Shown here piece by piece: positions 16,603 to 26,063 of a stretch of DNA of 64,000 nucleotides. Both the position numbers and the translations under genes were made by a program. Every line of letters begins with the position of its first letter. Position 1 is the first letter of the stretch. This DNA comes from JBBDIP01 sp050260675 (GTDB lineage: Bacteria; Bacillota; Sulfobacillia; Fermentithermobacillales; Fermentithermobacillaceae), in assembly GCA_050260675.1 (NCBI GenBank), contig JBLNCN010000011.1, positions 372,001 through 436,000 of the forward strand. The letters run 5' to 3'. The notes under the pieces were generated by a model. The model saw only the letters and a program-made list of their open reading frames with translations. It searched no databases and was not told the DNA's origin.

Positions 16603-17936
16603 GCTAGCACCTCCAATCCGCTAACGAGCTCATCCATTTCTTCCTTGGTGCGCTTCTCGGTAACCGCGATGAGAAGGTGATCCTTCAGTTCGGGATAAGC
16701 CTTCCCAAGCGGGTAGCCCGCCAGGATGTTCTTCCCAAGCAGGGATTTGACTACCTTCTCCGGCGCGACCGGGCACTTCACCGCGAACTCGTTGAAGAAC
16801 GGCGTCGACCACGCGAGGCTGTACCCCTTCAGAGAAGAGATGCGGTCGGCGAGGTAGTGAGCCTTCTTCACGCAGTGCTCAGCGAGGTCCTTGATGCCCT
16901 GCTTGCCGAGCCACGTCAGGTACACGCAGGCGGCAAGAGCGCACAAGGCTTCGTTGGAGCAGATGTTGGAGGTCGCCCTTTCACGGCGGATGTGCTGCTC
17001 GCGAGTGGACAGAGTGAGAACGAAGCCCCTCTGACCCCTGTTATCGTTGGTCTCGCCCACCAGGCGGCCGGGCATACGACGGAGGTACTTGTCCTTAACT
17101 GCAAGGACGCCGAGGTGGGGACCTCCGAATCCCATCGGGTTGCCGAAGACCTGTCCCTCACCCACGACTATCTCGGCGCCGTACTCGGCGGGAGTCCGCA
17201 GGAGGCCGAGGCTCATGGGGTTCACCGCTACGATGAGGGTGGCTCCCGCGGCCTGGACCTTGGCGAAGATTTCGTCAACCGGCTCGATGTTGCCGAGGAA
17301 GTTGGGCTGCTGGATCACAACGCATCCGACGTCGGAAGAAAGCATCTTCTCGAGTCCGGCGACAGACGTAACGCCGTTCTCCATTGGGATCTCTTCGACC
17401 GTAATGCTGTGGCCGGCGGCGTAGGTCTTTGTAACGACGCGGGTCTCGGGATGGGTGGTCCGGGACAGCAGCGCCTTGTGCCTGCGGGTAAGGCCGCACG
17501 CGATGGTGACTGACTCAGCGGCCGCCGACGGCCCGTCGTACATGGAGGCGTTCGCGGCGTCCATCCCGGTCAGTTCGCAGATCATGGTCTGGTACTCGAA
17601 TATGGACTGGAGCACTGCCTGGCTGACTTCAGGCTGGTACGGCGTGTAGGCGGTGTAGAACTCGGACCGCCCCAGAACGTGGCGGACCACCGACGGAACG
17701 TGGTGGTCGTAGACGCCTGCACCGATAAATGTTGCGTAGTTGGCGGCAGAGTCCTTGGCGGCAAGCTCCCTCATGAGCTTCAGGAGTTCCGACTCCGAGA
17801 GCGCCTCCGGAAGGTTCATCTGCCCCTTGAACTTTAGACTCGAGGGAATATCGCTGAAGAGGTCGGCGATGGAATTGACGCCGATGGTCTTCAGCATCTC
17901 CGCTCTATCTTTGTCCGTGTTGGGTAGGAAGTTCAT
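16599..17936 (-). CDS. gcvPA: Glycine dehydrogenase (decarboxylating) subunit 1
   Basis: N-terminal half of the split P-protein, 445 aa. Signature segments FIGAGVYDHHVPSVVRHVLGRSEFYTAYTPYQPE, MDAANASMYDGPSA and FGNPMGFGGPHLGVLA are present. Shares a base with the gcvH stop (TAATG). Forms an alpha2beta2 heterotetramer with GcvPB in the family. Confidence 0.97.
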   Translation of the reverse strand: MNFLPNTDKDRAEMLKTIGVNSIADLFSDIPSSLKFKGQMNLPEALSESELLKLMRELAAKDSAANYATFIGAGVYDHHVPSVVRHVLGRSEFYTAYTPYQPEVSQAVLQSIFEYQTMICELTGMDAANASMYDGPSAAAESVTIACGLTRRHKALLSRTTHPETRVVTKTYAAGHSITVEEIPMENGVTSVAGLEKMLSSDVGCVVIQQPNFLGNIEPVDEIFAKVQAAGATLIVAVNPMSLGLLRTPAEYGAEIVVGEGQVFGNPMGFGGPHLGVLAVKDKYLRRMPGRLVGETNDNRGQRGFVLTLSTREQHIRRERATSNICSNEALCALAACVYLTWLGKQGIKDLAEHCVKKAHYLADRISSLKGYSLAWSTPFFNEFAVKCPVAPEKVVKSLLGKNILAGYPLGKAYPELKDHLLIAVTEKRTKEEMDELVSGLEVLA

Positions 17937-18331
17937 TAGTGATGTCCGCCACCCTCGGCAGCGTGCTTCTCGTACGCCGCAACGTCCATAAGCTTCTTCA
18001 GATCGTCAGGATTGGACATCTCAATGGCAACGATCCAGCCCTCGCCGTGCGGGTCCTTGTTCAGGAGTTCGGGCGTGTCGCTGACCTTGTCGTTAACCTC
18101 GACGACCTTGCCTGAAACCGGGCTGTAGCAGTCGGAAACGGCCTTAACCGACTCCACGGTGGCGAAGATCTCGCCGGCCTTTACTTCCCTGCCAACTTCG
18201 GGCATCTCGACGAACACGATGTCGCCGAGCTGGTCCTGGGCGTAGTTGGTGATACCGACGTACGCCTTGTTGCCCTCGACCTTTGCGTACTCATGGGTCT
18301 CGGTGTACTTCAGGTTCGCAGGATACGTCAC
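17936..18331 (-). CDS. gcvH: Glycine cleavage system H protein
   Basis: Lipoyl carrier, 131 aa. The lipoylated lysine is in the conserved segment FATVESVKAVSDCYSPVSGKV (Lys about residue 64). The start TYPANLKYTETHEYAKVEGN is canonical. In organisms with LipM, GcvH is also the site of lipoate assembly. The C-terminus ends in EGGGHH, slightly His-rich. Overlaps gcvT by four bases. Confidence 0.98.
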   Translation of the reverse strand: MTYPANLKYTETHEYAKVEGNKAYVGITNYAQDQLGDIVFVEMPEVGREVKAGEIFATVESVKAVSDCYSPVSGKVVEVNDKVSDTPELLNKDPHGEGWIVAIEMSNPDDLKKLMDVAAYEKHAAEGGGHH

Positions 18332-19449
18332 TTCTTTTTGGCCTCCCTCTTGTAGAACGGCATCTTGACTACTTCAGCAGCGAACTTCTTGCCACGGATC
18401 TCCACGGTAACCTTCGTACCTATGGGGCTTTGATCCACAGGCACGTACGCCATAGCAAGGTACTTGTCGAGAGTGGGAGCGTAGGAACCGGTGGTGACGT
18501 AACCCAGTTCCTTGGTCCCGGCCTCGTCAAACACCTTGTAGCCGGTCCTGGCCACGCCCTTTTCCTTCATCTCAAGGCCGACCAGTTTGAAGGGCAGGCC
18601 CTTCTCACGCTGCTCCATGAGGGCCTTGCTGCCGACGAAATAGGTGCCCTTGCCGAATGCAACGAACCTGCCGAGGCCGGCCTCAAGGGGACCGCGCTTC
18701 TCGTCGAGTTCCTGACCGTACAGGGGCATTGATGCCTCAAAGCGCAGGGTGTCCCTGCATCCCAGACCCGCGGGGACCAGGCCGTCTCCGTCGTCGGCTT
18801 CCATGATGATGTCGAACAGAGCCGAACCCTCTTCGGCCTTGCAGTAGATCTCGAAGCCGTCCTCGCCGGTGTAGCCGGTGCGGGTGATGAGAGTGTTGAT
18901 GCCGCCTACATCGACGTTGTCGACGCCGTGGTAGTACTTGATCTCGTTCAAGGGATATTTGGTAAGGCGTTGCAGGATCCGCTCAGAGTTGGGACCCTGG
19001 AGAGCAACCTCGGCGGTCTCAGCCGAGAGGTTCTTCACGGTCACGCCCTGGAAGTACCTGGCGGCGGTCTTTATCCAGTCGTAGTCCTTGTCTATGTTGC
19101 CGGCGTTGATGCACAGAAGGTACTTGTCCTGGAGGCAGATGACCATCATGTCATCAACGACGCCGCCGGTGGGGTAGCACATGGGGCTGTATACGACGCG
19201 TCCCACGTACCCCTTGGAGATGTCGTTCACCATCAGGAACTGCAAGAGGTCCAGAGCGCCGGGACCTTCGATCAGGATTTCTCCCATGTCGGAGACGTCC
19301 CAGAGCGCCGCCGCGTTACGGCAAGCGTGGTGCTCTTCTTTGATGCTGGAGAACTGGACGGGCAGAGCCCAACCTGAGAAGTCGATGATCCTGCCACCGT
19401 ACTTCAGGTGGGTTTCGTACAACGGAGTCTTTTTGAGTTCCTCTGCCAC
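18328..19449 (-). CDS. gcvT: Glycine cleavage system T protein (aminomethyltransferase)
   Basis: THF-dependent aminomethyltransferase releasing ammonia and methylene-THF; 373 aa. Conserved LYETHLKYGGRIIDFSGWALPVQF at the N-terminus, TRTGYTGEDGFEIY in the middle and LGYVTTGSYAPTLDKYLAMAYV near the end. Start is GTG (19449) with GGGAGGTGAAGA upstream. First gene after the glycine riboswitch. Confidence 0.97.
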   Translation of the reverse strand: MAEELKKTPLYETHLKYGGRIIDFSGWALPVQFSSIKEEHHACRNAAALWDVSDMGEILIEGPGALDLLQFLMVNDISKGYVGRVVYSPMCYPTGGVVDDMMVICLQDKYLLCINAGNIDKDYDWIKTAARYFQGVTVKNLSAETAEVALQGPNSERILQRLTKYPLNEIKYYHGVDNVDVGGINTLITRTGYTGEDGFEIYCKAEEGSALFDIIMEADDGDGLVPAGLGCRDTLRFEASMPLYGQELDEKRGPLEAGLGRFVAFGKGTYFVGSKALMEQREKGLPFKLVGLEMKEKGVARTGYKVFDEAGTKELGYVTTGSYAPTLDKYLAMAYVPVDQSPIGTKVTVEIRGKKFAAEVVKMPFYKREAKKK

Positions 19450-19561
19450 TTCGAGTCTTCACCTCCCATGAAAATGTCTAGACGGACATCCATTCTGCGA
19501 GCTACCATACCCTACCTGCCGGACGATCGGTCTCGTCCACATACCTTTGCCCCTATTTTCC

Positions 19562-19604
19562 CTAAAGAAACTAAATAGAGACAGGGGTCCTAGCGCCCTG
19601 TCCC
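19562..19604 (-). terminator. Expression-platform hairpin of the glycine riboswitch
   Basis: A hairpin with arms GACAGGG/CCCTGTC (about 19579-19603) is followed on the minus strand by a T-rich stretch TCTATTTAGTTTCTTT. Its 5' arm overlaps the end of the second aptamer, as expected for a glycine-controlled terminator. A gene-free leader of about 110 bp to gcvT follows. Confidence 0.55.
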
Positions 19605-19780
19605 TTTACCTGAGAGATTCCCTGCTCGCCGCGCTCTCGCGCGGCTGCGGGTTACCCCTTTGGTGCCACTTAAGGCTCTCCAGAGTTGCGTCCGGTGACA
19701 GTGTCTTGTACCTGAGAGTTTCGAGCCTGCGGCCCTTGCTCCTACGGCGCCCGCTTTCGCGGGACTCTCCCGCCACCCTC
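19585..19780 (-). ncRNA. Tandem glycine riboswitch
   Basis: Two glycine aptamers in series on the minus strand ahead of gcvT. First: GGGAGAGTCCCGC near 19770, CGTAGGAGCAA and CTCTCAGGTACAAG. Second: CTCTGGAGAGCC, CACCAAAGGGGTAA and ATCTCTCAGGTAAAGGGACAG, ending near 19590. In this class the pair usually turns gcv genes on when glycine is abundant. It makes all genes down to glyA a likely glycine-inducible unit. Confidence 0.95.
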
Positions 19781-19832
19781 ATCCGCCCGGTATTCGCGCT
19801 GTATGGTGTGGTCTCGTCAGAAGTCTTTGTTT

Positions 19833-21278
19833 CTACACCTGCCGGGAATTCTCCTTCTGGCGATGAGTAAGAATGCGCTTGGACTCTTCCTGCTTCTCCG
19901 GCCTCACGATGACGATGGGCGTCATCTGCTCCTGGTTGCCGGCGGGGTTGTCGCTCAGCGACCGTTCAAGCCACTTCACGTCTATGCCTTTCGAGTACCC
20001 CACTGCCCAGGCGATGCCCAGGTCGTTGGCGTCCACTATGGCGGCTCCGACCCCTGCGCCAAGCGCCTCCGCAATCTTGTCGGACAGAGCGCAGGCGTCC
20101 CGGGCACCCATCATCACGTAGTAGTCGTAGGGCGGGACAGAACCCAGGATATCGTCTATCTGCGCCACCTGCTCACCCGACACCACGTAGAACCATCCGT
20201 CTATCTTGAACAACTTGCCGATAACGCCGATTGCGGCGGCCACAAGCAAGCGCAAGGTGCCGATCTCTTCAATGGCGGTCTGGGCCGATAGTGGGTTGGC
20301 CATGGGGGCTGACGACTTGAACGCGCCCGTGTGGTGGGCGCCGGCGATGTACCTGGCGACCATCCGCGCTATCGGTGAGATGGGCACGGTGCCCTCCATC
20401 AGCATACGGCCCTCCAGGATCGCAGCAACGCAGGACGATAGGGCAACGATGTCGCCGGGCCGGACTTTGTCCTTGGCATGGCGGGTCACGGTCTCGACAG
20501 GCCCGTAAGCCTCGGTGATGAGGCCGGTGGGGATCGATATCCGCGTGACTCCCGTTATCTCAGGCAGGGGGACCTTCCTGGGCGGCACCTTCGGCGCCTC
20601 GCCAAACCCCATCCGCTCGTAAGCCTCCCGGACCGTGTAGCAGCGCCTTAAGGCCTCGAAGGAAGTCTCCAGGACCTTTTTGGCGCCTTCCCGGTCGCCT
20701 TGCTTCATCTTGTACTCGGCCAGCTCGATGAACTCGTCGTCCCTGAAGTTTGAGGGAGATACCGAGAGGAACGTCTCTAGGGAGGCCATGAGGTTCGGGA
20801 TGTCGCCCCGCTTGCGGTATATGTGGATTATCCTCTTGTAGACCACAGCCACGGCGTAGTGATAGGGCAGCATGGCCTTGCACGCGGGGACCACGTCCAG
20901 GTACATCTGGAGGGCCTTGTCCTCGTTGTTCCCGAAAAAGCGGTGGAGGTCGGCCGCGAGAATCCTGCACCAGGGGCTCCGGGTATCCTTCTCGGCCATC
21001 CTTTCCGCGACCTCGATGGCCTTTTGGTAATCACCCAGGCGGAGAAGGACGTGTATGAGGTCCCGTCCGATCCTTAGGGACTTGGACCGATCCCAATGAG
21101 CCGACGCCAGCTTCCGCGCGTCCTCGTACCGGTCTTCCCTGCACATGACCCAAATGGCGCGGTGGACCGGGTACTCGGCGTCGGAGAGCCCGGCGAACCG
21201 GGCAAAGATCGCGTCAGACAGGGACTTGAGGCTGAGAGCGTCAAGGAGCCAACCGATAAGGACCATTAGTCTCGACAT
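19833..21278 (-). CDS. TPR-region protein with C-terminal coenzyme F420:glutamate ligase-like domain
   Basis: About 481 aa. The first 230 residues are helical repeats of tetratricopeptide type (e.g. RKLASAHWDRSKSLRIGRDLIHVLLRLGDYQKAIEVAERMAEKD). From about residue 255 the sequence RISIPTGLITEAYGPVETV, RPGDIVALSSCVAAILEGRM and GIDVKWLERSLSDNPAGNQEQMTPIVIVR resembles the CofE/F420-0 ligase family. Many Bacillota lack F420, so the role may be different amide-bond formation. Start uncertain: ATG 21278 has a weak site; a longer ATG exists at 21350. Lies just upstream of the glycine riboswitch on the same strand. Confidence 0.75.
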   Translation of the reverse strand: MSRLMVLIGWLLDALSLKSLSDAIFARFAGLSDAEYPVHRAIWVMCREDRYEDARKLASAHWDRSKSLRIGRDLIHVLLRLGDYQKAIEVAERMAEKDTRSPWCRILAADLHRFFGNNEDKALQMYLDVVPACKAMLPYHYAVAVVYKRIIHIYRKRGDIPNLMASLETFLSVSPSNFRDDEFIELAEYKMKQGDREGAKKVLETSFEALRRCYTVREAYERMGFGEAPKVPPRKVPLPEITGVTRISIPTGLITEAYGPVETVTRHAKDKVRPGDIVALSSCVAAILEGRMLMEGTVPISPIARMVARYIAGAHHTGAFKSSAPMANPLSAQTAIEEIGTLRLLVAAAIGVIGKLFKIDGWFYVVSGEQVAQIDDILGSVPPYDYYVMMGARDACALSDKIAEALGAGVGAAIVDANDLGIAWAVGYSKGIDVKWLERSLSDNPAGNQEQMTPIVIVRPEKQEESKRILTHRQKENSRQV

Positions 21279-21383
21279 TTGTGTGTTGAAGCCCCCCGGA
21301 ATTAGCGGACACGCACCAAGATTATCGCAGATGCCGGCCAACATATCCATCGGACGGAACGAGATGCAGGTTGGTTTCCGCGA

Positions 21384-22298
21384 TTACATCCTCACCTGCA
21401 TGAGGTTGCCTGACTCGTATCGCCTGAGTCCCGCGCGGAACGCCAGCCAGCCGCCGACTACAAAGACCGTGGCAGCCAAAGCCGTCAGCCCGAAGAAGAC
21501 GGGGTCGAACTCCCGCACCACTCGAACGGGGACGGTGTTGATGAACCCGGCCGGGATCAGGGTGAAGAGCACGGCTTTTACCCCCCCGCTAAAGATGGCG
21601 GCCGGGTAGGTAGCAAAATGGATAAGGGAGTTGGTGACCTGGTCGGACAGCGCCTCCGAGTTCCCGATGAAGAACGCCAAGGAGTGGGAGAGCACAGTGA
21701 AGCCCAAGAAGATCCCCGCCACCAGGAGACCGGCGACCATGAAGACCGCGAACTGCCAAAACGCCGGCCTGACCAGCGCGACGAACGCGATGGGACCAAG
21801 CAGCAAGTCGCCCAGAGCTGTGGCGTTGCTCCTGCTGACCAAAAGGTGGAAGAGCGGGTCTTTTGGGTAGACCAGGTAGAAGTCCAGGTCCCCGCGAACA
21901 ACGAGTCCTGAAAGCCTGAGGGCGTTGCCGAAGATGGTATGGGCTAACCCGAAGCCCAGCTCGCACAGGCACCAAAGCGTGAGGACATCGGCCTTCTGCC
22001 ACCCCTGTACGACTGGGAACCGCTCGAAGTACAGGACCCAGAAGGCCATCCACATGAGGTCGTTAAGGATCATGCCGAATACCCGGCCGATGAATGACGT
22101 CCGGTACTCCATCTCCATCGCCAGATTGGCTTTGGTATACGACCAGATGAAGTGGGCGTATCGTCCGATCTTGCCGCCTGCACCACTATGAGATACGCGC
22201 CTATCCGTCGCACTCGCCGTTTGGGGCGCTAGGGACTCACTTTGAGCGTTTGCCTGCGCCGCCAGCTTCGATCGGCTCCGACTATCCTCCCTGGACAT
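21384..22298 (-). CDS. ABC-2 family transporter permease (subunit 2)
   Basis: Membrane protein of 304 aa with six hydrophobic segments and the pattern LCELGFGLAHTIFGNALRLSGLVVRGDLDFYLVYPKDPLFHLL, which is typical of the ABC2_membrane_6 family of exporter permeases usually encoded in pairs. An unusual hydrophilic N-terminal extension of about 45 residues (SRSRSKLAAQANAQ...) overlaps the end of the preceding permease gene by 17 bases. Substrate unknown. Confidence 0.85.
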   Translation of the reverse strand: MSREDSRSRSKLAAQANAQSESLAPQTASATDRRVSHSGAGGKIGRYAHFIWSYTKANLAMEMEYRTSFIGRVFGMILNDLMWMAFWVLYFERFPVVQGWQKADVLTLWCLCELGFGLAHTIFGNALRLSGLVVRGDLDFYLVYPKDPLFHLLVSRSNATALGDLLLGPIAFVALVRPAFWQFAVFMVAGLLVAGIFLGFTVLSHSLAFFIGNSEALSDQVTNSLIHFATYPAAIFSGGVKAVLFTLIPAGFINTVPVRVVREFDPVFFGLTALAATVFVVGGWLAFRAGLRRYESGNLMQVRM

Positions 22299-23079
22299 TT
22301 ACCCTCTTCACCCCCATCCCGTACACCGATTTCGCCATGATGTAGAGAACGGCTATCCACGCAGACTGCCGCAGCAGAAGCGCGGCCCAATCCTGGACAC
22401 TGAACCGGACAAACGTGCTGACCGGTCCATACACTATGCTGGCCACCGGGAGCGATGAAGCGATCCCTCTTAGCCATTCCGGGAAGACGTCCAGAGGAAG
22501 CATCATACCTCCCAGCAGCATGGTGATGCGGGAGTACAAAATCCGGAACGCCCATGTATCCTCAACCCAGAAGGCCGTGAGCCCTAGGGTCAACTGGATA
22601 AAGAAATCCATGGTGAACCCCAAGAGGACAGCCACAAGCCCTGCCGCTACAGACGAGAAGGTGAATGCCGGGCTCCCGACCAGCACGTATGCCACGACGC
22701 CGGCGATGACGAAGTTGGTGCAGAACCTCAGCATGGAATCGCCCATGTACCTGGAGTAATGAAACAGGGCGTAGTCGTAGGGCTTGGTCAGGCTATAGGC
22801 CAGCGATCCCGATTTGACCTCGGTATCTATGTCCGCGCCGGTGCGGGACATGCCCATCACCACGCTCTCCGAAAGCACCAGGTACCATATCATCTGCGTC
22901 ATCGTGAACCCGGCGATGGTCGAAGAACCCTCCCAGCGGTACGTGGTGCTCCAGAGCTGGACGAACACGTACATGACGATAATCAGGAATACCTGTCTCG
23001 CCAGGACATCCCAAATGTAGGCAAGGGGCGTGAGCAGGGTAACCTTGAAGACCTCGAAGTACTTGGCGCTCTTCCTCAC
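22282..23079 (-). CDS. ABC-2 family transporter permease (subunit 1)
   Basis: Six-helix exporter permease of 265 aa, paralogous to the following gene in general fold (YFEVFKVTLLTPLAYIWDVLARQVFLIIVMYVFVQLW, SLAYSLTKPYDYALFHYSRYMGDSMLRF). Overlaps the ATPase gene by four bases. Together with 21384-22298 and 23076-24074 it makes a complete ABC exporter of the ABC-2 / PF06182 type; no substrate can be assigned. Confidence 0.85.
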   Translation of the reverse strand: MRKSAKYFEVFKVTLLTPLAYIWDVLARQVFLIIVMYVFVQLWSTTYRWEGSSTIAGFTMTQMIWYLVLSESVVMGMSRTGADIDTEVKSGSLAYSLTKPYDYALFHYSRYMGDSMLRFCTNFVIAGVVAYVLVGSPAFTFSSVAAGLVAVLLGFTMDFFIQLTLGLTAFWVEDTWAFRILYSRITMLLGGMMLPLDVFPEWLRGIASSLPVASIVYGPVSTFVRFSVQDWAALLLRQSAWIAVLYIMAKSVYGMGVKRVNVQGG

Positions 23080-24074
23080 TGACCCCCCTCCTTCTCAGCG
23101 GCCGTATAGATGGCGGCGATGATGTCCTCGAGCGGGGGGTCCGATATGGATATGTCCAACACCTCGCAGTCCCGCAGGATCTGCGAGATGACCTCGTCGA
23201 TTGCACAGATACCGGTGTCGACCTCGAGTTTCATTCCAGCATCCTTGGCTTTCGCCACGGTGACTCCCGCGATCCGGAGTCCGGGACAGGGATGCGCCAG
23301 CCTGAGGTCGACTACCTTCCTATTTAGGTAGCGGTATTTGAGGTTCTTGACCGCGTCGTCCAGCACAACCTGGCCGTGGTTGATAATGATGACTCTGTCG
23401 GCCAGGTACTCGATATCGCCAACGTCGTGGGACGTCAGGAAGACAGTGGTCTTCTCCTGGTCGTTCCACTTCTTGAGCGTCTGGCGGACGTTCTGCCGCG
23501 CCACGACGTCCAGGCCGATTGTGGGCTCATCCAGGAAGATGACTTCGGGACCGTGCAGCAGCGACGCAGCTATCTCGCACCTCATCCGCTGTCCCAGCGA
23601 CAGTTTCCTCACCGGGGTTCTCATCAGGTCCCCTATCTCGAAGGACTCGATGAGGAACTCACGCCTCTCCCGATAGGCGACCCTTTCCATCTCATAGATG
23701 CTTGCGAGCAGGTTGAAGGTATCGGATGGCGGCAAGTGGTACCAGAGCTGCGACTTCTGGCCGAAGACCGAACCGATTCGGAAGGAGAGCCGCTCGCGAT
23801 CGCGCCACGGGACGTATCCCAGCACGTTAGCCTCGCCCGAAGTCGGGTACAGGATGCCGGTAAGCATCTTGATGGTTGTGGACTTCCCGGCTCCGTTTGG
23901 GCCGATAAAGGCGACGACCTCACCTTTGTCGACATGGAGGTCGATCCCTCGGACCGCCTGCACTTCCAGCGCTTCAGGCCGGAAGATAGCCTTGACGGAT
24001 CCGCGCAGTCCGGGGTCCTTGGTCTTGGTAACGAAGGTCTTGGAGAGGAACCTGGTTTCTATGGCGGTGCCCAT
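23076..24074 (-). CDS. ABC transporter ATP-binding protein (ABC-2 exporter)
   Basis: Nucleotide-binding subunit of about 332 aa. Walker A GPNGAGKSTTIKML, signature LSLGQRMRCEIA, Walker B EVIFLDEPTIGLD and the H-loop FLTSHDVGDIEYLADRV are intact. The pattern GSVFGQKSQLWYHLPPSDTFNLL is characteristic of the subfamily paired with ABC-2 PF06182 permeases. ATG 24074 is chosen over an upstream GTG (24083) because GAGGGGTGG lies 9-10 bases ahead. Single operon of three overlapping genes. Confidence 0.93.
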   Translation of the reverse strand: MGTAIETRFLSKTFVTKTKDPGLRGSVKAIFRPEALEVQAVRGIDLHVDKGEVVAFIGPNGAGKSTTIKMLTGILYPTSGEANVLGYVPWRDRERLSFRIGSVFGQKSQLWYHLPPSDTFNLLASIYEMERVAYRERREFLIESFEIGDLMRTPVRKLSLGQRMRCEIAASLLHGPEVIFLDEPTIGLDVVARQNVRQTLKKWNDQEKTTVFLTSHDVGDIEYLADRVIIINHGQVVLDDAVKNLKYRYLNRKVVDLRLAHPCPGLRIAGVTVAKAKDAGMKLEVDTGICAIDEVISQILRDCEVLDISISDPPLEDIIAAIYTAAEKEGGQ

Positions 24075-24160
24075 GCGGATCACCCACCCCTCAGGCTTTT
24101 TCCAATGCTAACAGCGACCCCAAAACCTGTCAACGGGATTATGCAGCGGTGCATAGTTGC

Positions 24161-25828
24161 CTAGGAGCCTATAGCGCGCTCCACCATTCCTCCTCGCTGG
24201 CTCCTGAAGCGCACCTTGACCGCCGGTGCATCGCCCGCCGCAGCGCCGTCCACCTTCACCATCCAGGTCACCCTGGCTGTTGACTTCGCGGGACGGTCAC
24301 GGCCCGCGTTCATGTATCCTTCGAGGAAGTCCACGTCCTGCTTAGCCTTGCCAAGCACGGTGACGCCTTCGCCGGGGATGATCTCGGCGACGTCCTTCTT
24401 GACCGCTCCTGAGAGTTTGGCTTTGTTAGTGATGTAGGTGGGCAGGTAGCCCCAGTTCTCGATGGCGGCCGTGACCTTCTTCACGCAGGCGTCCACGTCC
24501 TCGACCTTGACTTCCGTGATATGGACCTCGGGCAGCGCCGCAGCGTGCCGCATGATCCAAAGCGTGTTCTTGTGGCACTCCTGCTTGAGGAACTGCGTCG
24601 GGGGATTCTGCACGCAGAACTTGGTATCCCAGCCGCCAATCTCGACCTTGCCCAGCTGGGGGTGGTCGAACTCAGTCCATGGGATGAAGCCTTTGCCCGC
24701 CAGCTCCCGGTCGTTCCACGCCAAGAGTTTCAGGTTCTGCTCCTCGCGCTTGTCGGGGTCGGTGGTCTTCTGCCACTCCACGAGATCCACGCCGGCCCGC
24801 TGGTACCTATCCCAAAGTTCCGTGGTGTAGGCGATAAGGCCCCTGTGCTCGTAAGCCCACTCGGTGAGAGTCGCGCGGTTGGGCGACTTAACATCGGGAT
24901 ATCCGCTGACTAGCGTCCCTTCCTTGGCGATTTCCCTGGTAGCGCGGAGGTCGTCGGGGTCCATCTTGTCGTCGGGGTATTGGCAAGGATTCCTGTACGC
25001 GAAGCCCCCCGACGTATGAAGCGCCTGGACTGCCCCGATGTTGGTGTGGCGCAGGATGAACTCCACGATAGCCTTGGCCTCGGGCTCGCCTGTGGGGAAG
25101 TCGCCGCCTCCCGGTACCTTGGTGTCCCAGTTCGACGGGAAGTTCCTATTGAGGTCCAGTCCAAATGGGCCGCGATGCGTCTCGATGGGCTCGCCCTCGA
25201 AATCCTTCAGCGTGCCCTCAGGATAGACCCTGTAGAATGGACCTTTCCTTTCGCCGGGGCGGCGCGGGACCATGAGCCGCGGGTCTCTACTGGACTGCTT
25301 CCACTCACCCTTGTTGTCGTCTCGGACCCGCATCTGCAGGATCTTGCCGTCGCCGTTGACGTCCTCCCTGCGTAGGCCGGGCAACTCTGTGAACTCCTCT
25401 GCCGAATCAGGCCAGCAGCGGACGCTGGACCGCAGCAAGGTCGGAGTCGTCAGGTAGAGCTCGGCGCCGTCGGGATTGACTCTGGGCAGCACGTAGAAGG
25501 TCTTGGTGTCGAGGAGGTACGTGACCTCTTCGTCCTTACCGTAGTTGGAGAGCAGGTAGTCGATGAGATAAACCGCAACCATGCATCCGGTGACTTCACC
25601 GGCATGGATGTTTCCGTCAACGTAGATAGCGGGCTTGTGCTCGTGACAACCGGTCCCGCGATTTGTGATCGTGAGCGCCCAGATGTCCCGTCCTTCAAAG
25701 GATTTCCCCGCGCTCTCCAGCGATGCCAGGTTGGAGTAAGCCGCTGCGGCACTCTTCAGGTACTCCGTAAGCTCGGGGTATGTAAGGTACTTGTCGAAGG
25801 TGAGCTCGACCTTGGGAGATGAAGACAA
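24161..25828 (-). CDS. M14 family zinc carboxypeptidase (paralog 1)
   Basis: Zinc carboxypeptidase of 555 aa. Zinc ligands are seen in GNIHAGEVTG (HxxE) and ALHTSGG, and the catalytic Glu in YTTELWDRYQ. The C-terminal part, from about residue 430, looks like a beta-rich accessory domain (PEVHITEVKVEDVDACVKKVTA). No signal peptide is visible. TTG start at 25828 is supported by AGGAGG 8 bases upstream. Paralogs at 33389 and 35092 share the domain plan. Likely takes part in peptide breakdown. Confidence 0.9.
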   Translation of the reverse strand: MSSSPKVELTFDKYLTYPELTEYLKSAAAAYSNLASLESAGKSFEGRDIWALTITNRGTGCHEHKPAIYVDGNIHAGEVTGCMVAVYLIDYLLSNYGKDEEVTYLLDTKTFYVLPRVNPDGAELYLTTPTLLRSSVRCWPDSAEEFTELPGLRREDVNGDGKILQMRVRDDNKGEWKQSSRDPRLMVPRRPGERKGPFYRVYPEGTLKDFEGEPIETHRGPFGLDLNRNFPSNWDTKVPGGGDFPTGEPEAKAIVEFILRHTNIGAVQALHTSGGFAYRNPCQYPDDKMDPDDLRATREIAKEGTLVSGYPDVKSPNRATLTEWAYEHRGLIAYTTELWDRYQRAGVDLVEWQKTTDPDKREEQNLKLLAWNDRELAGKGFIPWTEFDHPQLGKVEIGGWDTKFCVQNPPTQFLKQECHKNTLWIMRHAAALPEVHITEVKVEDVDACVKKVTAAIENWGYLPTYITNKAKLSGAVKKDVAEIIPGEGVTVLGKAKQDVDFLEGYMNAGRDRPAKSTARVTWMVKVDGAAAGDAPAVKVRFRSQRGGMVERAIGS

Positions 25829-26063
25829 TTCACTCGCCTCCTGGAGAAGAATAAGGCAGGCTTCCGAATGGCCGTCCATACCGTCTTCGTCACAGCCTGC
25901 GGAGTCCCCTTCGGGCACCTCCTCCGCGCTTGTCCCGATTTACACGCCCCGCCGCTCCTGCGTGGGGCACAATGAACAGGAAAGGTTTGGATACCCGTAG
26001 AAGCTCGGTCAGGCCGCACTACAGAAGCGGACGGCTCCGACCACACGATGGGAGGCGGATAAG

